Source: Petunia secreta
Taxonomy: Eukaryota > Streptophyta > Magnoliopsida > Solanales > Solanaceae
Direction: 5' to 3'
DNA: 64,000 bases
Assembly: GCA_029990175.1 (NCBI GenBank)
Contig: JARKIP010000011.1
Coordinates: 7,812,001-7,876,000 of the forward strand
The notes under the pieces were generated by a model. It did no database searches, was not told the origin of the DNA, and saw nothing but the letters and a program-made list of their open reading frames with translations. A program made the position numbers and the translations under genes. Shown piece by piece: positions 56,876 through 64,000 of this stretch (within the stretch, counting starts at the first letter, position 1; every line of letters starts with the position of its first letter).

Positions 56876-59747
56876 CTAAGGCTGTGCCCCATCGGCATCT
56901 TCACTGCCTTCTTCGGCACTTTCGCCCTCGTCTTCACCTTCGGGCCCGCCATCGTCGGAGCCCTTGCTCGAAGGGAGCTCGTCCACAATCCTTTGGGCCT
57001 CGGCAGCGGCCTCCCTTGCCTTAGCGATCTCCTCTTCAAGTATTATCTGCTCAGCCTGGACTTGCTCAAGTGTGCTAAGCCTAGTCTTGACAACGACCCA
57101 TGTTTTTTCAAACTTCGCCCTCGTCTCCTTGACTTCGTCCTGCTCATTGAGGTACGAAATCCTGCCCCTTAAGCTTGGAGATCTGGCCCCGAAGGGATGG
57201 TACTTGGCTCTGCAACCCAACGAGCTTGGCGTTGTACTCATCAAGTTTAATGCGATACTTTTCACCTGCTTCAAGCACTTCGGTCAAGGCTCAACCTCGA
57301 ACGCTCTGCAGAAACTCGTTCGTCGCGGCTTGAACTCGAGCCTCGGCGGATTCCACAACCCCATGAAGATCATCTTCGGCCTTGACCGAAGCTTCATTGG
57401 CGCGCTCCAGCTCTTCATTCATGATTGCAAACCGCGCCTCCAGCTCGGTAACTTTTACTCTAAGACCCTTCTTTTGTTCATCCCAAGCGGCAGCTGCTGC
57501 TTGGATCTCTTTGGCTCGCTCACGCTCGAGGTGAACAGCTTGCAACGCAAGAACCAAACTCTGCCTTCAAAACAAAGTGTCAATGCCAAAAGAAAGGCAA
57601 AACAAACTATGCAAAAAATACGCTAAGACTTACCCGAAGGGCAGAAGCGGCAGAGACACCCATCAAACTCATTGGGCTAAGATTCTGAAGGGCATGAGCT
57701 TCGGCAGGGCCAAGCATGCCATCAAGGGCAGCAACATCCTCTTTGGTGGAATCCAGCAAGTTTGCGTCAGGATATATTTCCAAGGCCCGAGGTGCAGTGC
57801 AGGAAGGCTTCGGTGAAGCTCGAGAGGCTTTAACCGTACTCTTAATCAAACCTTCGCCCACTCAAGCCTTGCCTTTTCGCTTTGTAGCTTTCTGGTCAAG
57901 CTCTTCCACATTTATCACCTCGGTCGCCCCAGCAACCTCGGGTCGCGGCTCTGGAATCACCTCAGAGGCCGGTTCTGGCCTTACCTTGGGAGCCACGGGA
58001 GGAATCTCTTCATTGCTGGGCTCATCGATAAGGCCTCGGCGCTTTGTAATTGTTGCTTCGGCAACAGGAGCAGCAGCTTCCTCGACCCGAGGTTCCTTCG
58101 CCTTGGCCGCTCGCTTTGATAAATCTCTTTTTCTTTTGGAACCTGGGGAAGGAAGGGGAGCAATTTGTTTAACATGAGAATGGGTAGAGGTGGAGATGCA
58201 CGAAAATTGACCTAAGAAAATTTCATCACCTTGTGATGTCCCTTGGCCCGATAAACCTTTAGCCTTCTTTGCTTCAATAATCCGCTTCGCCATCTTGGCG
58301 ACGCCTTCGGTGATGTCAAGTACCGTCATTTCTCTCTTTTTCTTTTCTTTCTTACCTCCTTTCTCCTCTCCTTCCCCATCAACCTCCACCTCGGCTTCTT
58401 CTTCCTCCTCGGCGTCCTTTACAGCCCTGTTAGGGAGACCTGCATAAAGGGGGAAAAGGTCAGAACATGGCAGCTAGAAGCGCACTTAAAAAAAAAAATC
58501 GCAAACGTTGACGCACAACTCACCATGCCTCTTGCATACCCATCGGTTCTCCTCCAAACCAGCTAATATCATCCACTGCCGGCGTGGGCGCGTCTCCGAC
58601 TGCATAACCTCGGTAACCCACTCAAGCAAATTCTTTGGTGGGTTAATTGGAACCTTCTCAGCTGCAAGTCATGGATAAAAAGATAAGTGTCAACTATGAT
58701 AGTCCAAAGCCGAAGGAAAAATAAAAGTAGACACTTACGTTGAGCATTCCACACTTCGGGAAAACCAGGTTCAGTTGACAGCAGCCTCGTAAGGATGAGC
58801 ACGTACCAGTCATTCCAACCTCGGTCCCTATGATCTTCGCTCTTGCGTAGAATTGCGTAGATCCCCGAGGTAGGAGGGCAACCACCCCGGCCTTATGAAA
58901 GTAGGGGTAGTAAAGAGAGATCAGATGTTGAAAGGTGAAGGGCAACCCAGCTATGTCGCTCAAATATTTGAGGGCTTGAACGACCCTCCAAACCCCGGGC
59001 CCCAGTGGGGCTAAACATAAATTGTAAGACCTACAAAACACATCGATGATGTGGTGCACCGGCAAGTTAAATCCTATAGTGAAGGGGTATGTAAAAACCG
59101 AAGAGTACCCCTCGACATGTGAAGAAACAGCCGAGTCCGGAGCCGGGATCCTAACTTCCACTTCGGGCCCCCAACGACAGTCAGCCCGAATGGTTTCAAG
59201 CATGTCCTCGGTTATGATGCTCGGGGTAACATGGACTTGAACATTCCTCTTCTTCCCTTTTTGAGCATCGGACTGAGCATGGACCTTCAAATCCTTGTCA
59301 TTATTGAAACTCGGGGGGATAACCAACTGAGGGTCAATCTCCACCTCGAGAGGAATCTTCCTCTTCGATTTCTTCGACGGGCCAACTTCAGTTTCGCCCT
59401 TTTGGCCACTGGTCCCTCCACTCACCTCGGCTCCACCTGCCGAACCTCATGCTTCTTTGACACTGGTAACATCATCACCCTCGACGTCATCCCTGTCCCT
59501 GTTGTGGTCGTCACCACCCACGTCAATCTCAACGTCATAACTGATCTCCGCCGTATCGCGACCAGCCCTTGCCTTACGCCTCTTAAGGACAGGAGCCGCT
59601 GACGTGACCTCGCCACCACCTCCCGCTTCGACCACCTGCAGCGGAGGTACCGCGGCAACTATATCATCATTCATGGACATGGCAGCAAAACGCTCCGCCT
59701 TTTTCGCCAGAATCACTAGAACCATGACCAGAATTCGTAGCAGACAT
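56876..59747 (-). pseudogene. Antisense four-exon gene of the Tat element, copy B
   Basis: Same exon plan as in copy A: 59747-58739, 58661-58524, 58439-57634 and 57560-56876, with identical donors and acceptors. Exon 1 has a frameshift near 59703 and a GGA to TGA stop near 59452. After that the PF04195-like block (YPFTIGFNLPVHHIIDVFCR, GVWRVVQALKYLSDIAGLPF) is open and does not share copy A's 7-bp deletion. A second frameshift lies near 58860. Exon 3 has a TGA near 57862. Exon 4 lacks about 39 bp present in copy A (near 57285) and has a frameshift near 57175. Lesions differ from copy A, so both derive from a common intact gene. Function unknown; a coiled-coil nuclear or particle-associated accessory protein is only a guess. 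Confidence 0.75.
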
Positions 59748-60024
59748 GATAACGATCAAATTCCACTGAGTATCGAAAGTTTTCAAGTGGAGTGGAAGAA
59801 GATGAAGTGAGGTATTTATAGGAGACGTACACGTGCAAGTTGGAGAAGTAATGATGACTATAGCGGTGGCCAACCAACGGCTGCCACGTAATGCGGAACG
59901 GCAACCCGAAAGACGTGCAGCTTTTTGAAATTCTTGGATAGGGTTTCGCCACGTCGACTTCCCGCTCAAATTCATTCCACTCCTCGGTGACCTCGGCGTT
60001 CATCCGAGGAGTGGGGGGACTATC

Positions 60025-60582
60025 TGTATTGGGTAAAAATTGACGTGCTCGGTCAGCACCTCGGAATGATGGACCGAAGAGAAAGCGAGCCGAAGCTCCA
60101 AAGAGAAATGGTTGAACCAACTGATCAAGTTATCGAAGTCGAACTCAAGCGTCATTACCGAAGGCGAGCTACGGGCTGAGCTTCGGTGACATCTCCCCCT
60201 AACCGAACAGCAAGGTCATACCACCGAAGTCATGTGATCGAGCTTCGGTGGGTACCTCGGTTCCAGCGGCTCTGCAGCCCACTACTTCACCCCCACTAAC
60301 TCCTTCCTTTAATGCTAAGATCGTGGGAAAAAGCACAAGCTGATGGTGGAGAACGTGGGCAAGGCTCCTAGGCCTATAAATAGTAATTCATTTTGTATTG
60401 TAGGCATCCAAAAATATATACTGAAACTCTGCTCAAATTTGTACTCTCAATCATATATTGAAATCAAGTTATTCTTTCGTATTTCGCCTGTATTGTGCAT
60501 TTATTTAACTTTGATACAAAGATTTGCTTATATTCGAATCCAAATTCGATTTGTATTCCTAAAACTGATTTAGGCCCATACA
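60025..60582 (+). repeat. 3' LTR of Tat copy B (558 bp)
   Basis: Preceded by the purine tract GAGGAGTGGGGGGACTATC (60006-60024). TATAAATA at 60375-60382. Ends GCCCATACA, followed by AATAT. Confidence 0.92.
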
Positions 60583-61483
60583 AATATTATAGCAATTGGA
60601 AAGAGAACAAACTAAAAATGATAAGGGATATGATAAGATCATTCATCTTTAGTTAGAAATATCAAGTTTGAGTCATAAAAATGAGGACAACGATGTTTAC
60701 CTCTTTGATGAATTGTACGGGGCATTAATTTTAATTAAGTAATCAATCCACTCCAGTTTATATAGTATTATTTTCTTATTAGTTCGTTAAGAAAAGGACA
60801 TATTATGAATAGTTTAATTTAAATTTCTCATTTTATTCGTAATAATACGTTTTTATAGTCATGAACTACAAGTTTAGCATACACATTTCAAATGTCTAAT
60901 AACCACACAAATACAATGATATATTTTAAAATCATATTTTTTTTATTTTTTAATACTTTATATCAAGTTATATGGTTATATATAAATTGGAAGGATAGCT
61001 AAAATGGGATGGATTATATGGTATAATTGGTAACCCAACAAAAAGGAAAGAGAAGAAACTTGGAAAAGAAAGTTGTCAGTTGTCACAACTGAAAATGAGT
61101 GCGTCGGTAAATAGCAGATCAGCACGCTGTTTTAGTGGCCCCCGGTCAAATCATGCTCAATTAAAAGAAAGATTTACAAAAATAGGCCATGCGCGCGTCT
61201 TTCATAGTTTTTGCCCCTCTAGAGTTACTACTTTAATTAGGACTTTGCAAAATCGAACTGATATCAATAGCCAAACTACTACCGATAAGTACAACAGTAT
61301 CGGTATAATGGTATATTGGTTCGCTAATGATATTAATTTCTAATATTGATAAAATATTGGTACGATAATGGTATCTATATCGTTATCATTATCGTACAAA
61401 TAACCGATAAGGTACTTATTTTAATATATTTTATTTTAATTATTACTAATATATTAACCCTTTTACGGGGATACGCCACCTAT
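60583..61483. other. Non-coding interval
   Basis: A/T-rich flank with no gene seen. 61280-61420 holds interrupted CCGATAA/TATCGG-type inverted repeats around TATTGGTACGATAATGG, perhaps an old small element; its ends are not clear. Confidence 0.4.
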
Positions 61484-61959
61484 TGTTACGGGGATATGAG
61501 TCCAGCTGGCGAAGCTAGACTTGTCCTTCAAGTCACCGGGCACTGAGGATATACGCCCGCTCCTAGAGCCAACGACCATTTAGACGGTTTGGTCATAGGG
61601 CGCAGGGCTCACATCTTGCCACCTATGGTTTACAGTATCCTAATTAGGGTTTAGTATACTACCGCCTTGAGTTGTAGGCTCATGGCCTTATTAGTATTTG
61701 TATTTACCTTATTTAGGACTGGGTATCACTACTATAAGTACCCCTTCTTTCATTGTATTTTACATGACACAATTTGCCACAGAAGTCGGCTACTCTCAAG
61801 GAATAAGAATTATTTTGCTTTCTCTATTATTTATTACTTAATTACTTGTCTTTACTTTCATCATATTTATTTGCTTTTTCCATCGTAATTCACCGTATTG
61901 CTTGTGACCTTATTCATAATTAATTGTTTAACCTAGACGTATAAATTTAGGCATAAACA
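61484..61959 (+). repeat. Probable 5' LTR of a third gypsy element
   Basis: Starts about TGTTACGGGGATATGAG and ends GGCATAAACA. The next bases GTTTGGCCGCCACCTTAGGG look like a mutated TTTGGCGCC-type primer site. A promoter-like TATAAGTA lies near 61733. The start is uncertain because ACGGGGATACGCCACC is also present 20 bp earlier; the partner LTR is outside the window. Confidence 0.55.
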
Positions 61960-62021
61960 GTTTGGCCGCCACCTTAGGGCCCAACCAATTATAGGTATTC
62001 TACGAAGGAAAAGGCGCAATC

Positions 62022-64000
62022 ATGTCTTACCACGACAACAACATTCGAAAGAACACCGCAGATGGAGTGGATGACTGTGAAGGATCTCGTTCATCCGAGT
62101 GTCCAACAAAAAGATTCAACCGACCAGCCAAAAGATTCTTCTCAAGAATCGACCCCTGTCACCAGTAATGAAGGGACGAACCTCTCATTGGAAGGTAACC
62201 CTGAGTTCAGAACTTTCATCACTAATCTCTTCAAAACTATGATGGAACAAGTGGAACAAAACTCCAACATTGTGATCGAGGGGGTATCTCGCAAACTAGG
62301 CACGATGTATACAGGATCGTTTCAGAGGCCAGTGTCTCCACGAGAACCAGCACCTACGAGCGATTCACCAGCATCTGTGCCTAGCCAAATGCTTAACATG
62401 GATGCTGCTCCAGGAGGCTCATCAACAATCAACAACCAAGACCTTAAGGGAGCCCCTGTCATTCAAGATCTCATAAAGGAGATGAAGGCCATCCACGACC
62501 GGATCGATAACGTGCCGGGTGCTCCACCCCAAGTTGCCGCAGTAAATGAGCAGAAGTTCTAGAAACATGCGTACAAGGCAAGTGCTAGATACCGAAGCAC
62601 TTCCGCTTGCCAGATAACTTGAAGTATGATGGAACGACTGATCCAGATGAGCATATTGCTGCGTACTATACGGCTGTGAAGAGTAACGAGATTACTGAGG
62701 AAGAAATTTAATCTGCTCTAGTGAAGAGGTTTGGCTCAACTCTGACCAGAGGAGCCCTTTTTTGGTACACTCAGCTACCAATGGGTTCGATAGAATCATT
62801 CACTCAAATGCATGATTTATTCAAGGGAAGCACATTCCGGCGCCCGCAAGCGAGAAAAATGCATGGAGGATATCTTTGGGATCCGTCAGCGAGACAACAA
62901 GCTGCTCAAAGATTATCTTAACAGGTTCCAGGGGGAATGCATGGAGCTCCCTCCAATTCTCGAAAATATTCCTGTGGTAGCCTTTGGCAAAAGTTTGAAT
63001 TCAAAGGGATCCCTAGCCACCAGAGAGCTGCAGTGGAGTTTGACTCAGCACCCTGTGTCAACATGGAACGCCCTGCACCAGAGGTACACCGAGAGACTTC
63101 GCCTAGAGCCCGGGGAGTCTTCTACTCCTGAGGAAGTCCGACCGGCTATCCAAGATGTCATCCGCCAAGGAAAGAAATGGGGATACATGGAGGAACCACA
63201 AATGAGGGATAAAGGCAAGCAAAATAGGAAAGATAGTAGGGACAATTTCCCAAAGCAGCATGACGATCGGGGAATGTTAGGGTCATTGTCCAAGGGATCG
63301 CTTAACGTGGAGTTGGTTCCTAACCGATTCAAAGAATTAGGTCTGCGAACCAACGACATGGAATTCGTAAAAGATCATATGAAGAACGCACAAATCCGTT
63401 AGCCAAGCAACTTGAGAGCAGAACCTGGCAGGAGAAACAAGGACCTTTACTGCCATTTTCATAGGGACAACGGACATGACACGACTGGGTGCAGAGCGTT
63501 GATTTTAGATGTCATGAGTTTGTTGAATAAAGGTTAACTCAAGGACCTGCTCACCGACAAGGGAAAGCAAACCTTCACTAGAAGCGAGAACCAGGACGCA
63601 CCGCCAAATCTGCCCGATCCTAAGAGGTCCATCAATGTGATAATCAGGGGACCAACATTGCTCAGGGGGTCAGAGGATATCTCGACGGCGCCCAACCAGG
63701 ATCTTGCCCGAGATGAGACGATCCAATTCAGCAATGAGGACATCATCGTCTACAGCACCCCGCACCATGACATCCTGGTCATAACACTAGGATGGACAAC
63801 ACAGACGTGAAACGTATATTGGTTGATGCTGGCAGCACCGTAAACGCTATCAAATAGGATGCACTGAAGGCGATGGGTATTGAGGATCGAATTATGCCAA
63901 GCGTTTACACGCTCACAGGCTTCAAAAATTCTTGTGAGAAAGCGGGATAGATTATGTTTCATCTTTTTCAGGTAATCAACCGAGGTGTTCCTTACAATGC
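62022..64000 (+). pseudogene. Gag and protease start of the third gypsy element, broken, cut by the window edge
   Basis: ATG 62022 (MSYHDNNIRKNTADG) loses frame within 15 codons; the frame from 62062 continues to TAG at 62560. The gag core follows in pieces: GTTDPDEHIAAYYTAVKSNE, KRFGSTLTRGALFWYTQLPM (62721), then another frame from about 62850 with LLKDYLNRFQGECMELPPIL to 63402. A zinc knuckle YCHFHRDNGHDTTGC (63448-63492) and a protease-like RILVDAGSTVNAI (63810-63850, the Asp-Ala-Gly variant) come next, with stops at 63400, 63534 and 63855. Gag order and knuckle resemble the Tat copies, but the sequence is clearly different. The rest is beyond base 64000. Confidence 0.85.

Larger units (their letters stand above)
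43041..60582 (+). mobile_element. Tat-type Ty3/gypsy element, copy B (complete, interrupted)
   Basis: LTR 43041-43599, gag from 43690, protease to 46286, then an Athila-type insertion (46287-53170), RT from 53176, second RNase H and integrase to about 56110, the antisense gene 56876-59747, a purine tract at 60006-60024 and LTR 60025-60582. Without the insertion it is about 10.65 kb. The right flank is AATAT; the left flank is lost in the junction with copy A, so no target duplication can be tested. Confidence 0.92.

Noticed and set aside
61080..61343. 87-codon plus ORF before the third gypsy element
   Set aside because: No motif; overlaps low-complexity ATACCGAT-type repeats.

Overview
This window looks like a repeat-rich, probably pericentromeric or heterochromatic stretch of a flowering-plant nuclear genome. 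I see no ordinary host gene, rRNA or tRNA. The retrotransposon families (Tat- and Athila-type Ty3/gypsy, Ty1/copia) and the MULE with an Ulp1-type gene are typical of eudicots. Their general character suggests Solanaceae, but nothing here proves the family.

Layout. 1-3213: 5' end of a minus-strand LTR retrotransposon running off the left edge (LTR 2190-3213). 3214-4917: non-coding. 4927-21058: a 16.1-kb Mutator-like element (MULE) with a perfect 9-bp target duplication. It carries a decayed MURA-type transposase (+), two divergent compact B3-like genes (9774-10214 minus, 11846-12375 plus), a solo LTR inserted between them (10321-11086), a small unknown ORF, and a decayed DUF1985/Ulp1-protease gene (14407-19477 minus). 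21188-21571 and 21602-22221: two short non-autonomous elements with MULE-like ends and 9-bp target duplications, right beside the large element. 22669-29267: a full-length but mutated Ty1/copia element on the minus strand (target duplication GTTTG), followed by a tandem duplication of its LTR tail plus flank. 31132-32726: a non-autonomous element with long terminal inverted repeats of about 240 bp.

34204-60582: two head-to-tail Ty3/gypsy elements of the Tat type sharing one central LTR. Copy A lacks its 5' end. Copy B (43041-60582) is interrupted by a young Athila-type gag-protease-only element (46287-53170, target duplication AACCA). Both Tat copies carry a four-exon gene on the opposite strand between integrase and 3' LTR, and both share the same pol-disabling mutations. 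61484-64000: LTR and gag/protease start of a third, unrelated gypsy element that runs off the right edge.

The parts most worth a second look are the MULE, which combines transposase, a pair of B3-like genes, an Ulp1-like gene, a dispersed palindromic motif throughout its non-coding DNA and small satellites next to it, and the antisense spliced gene kept in both Tat copies. All calls come from reading motifs, frames, splice sites and repeats by eye; no database search was possible.
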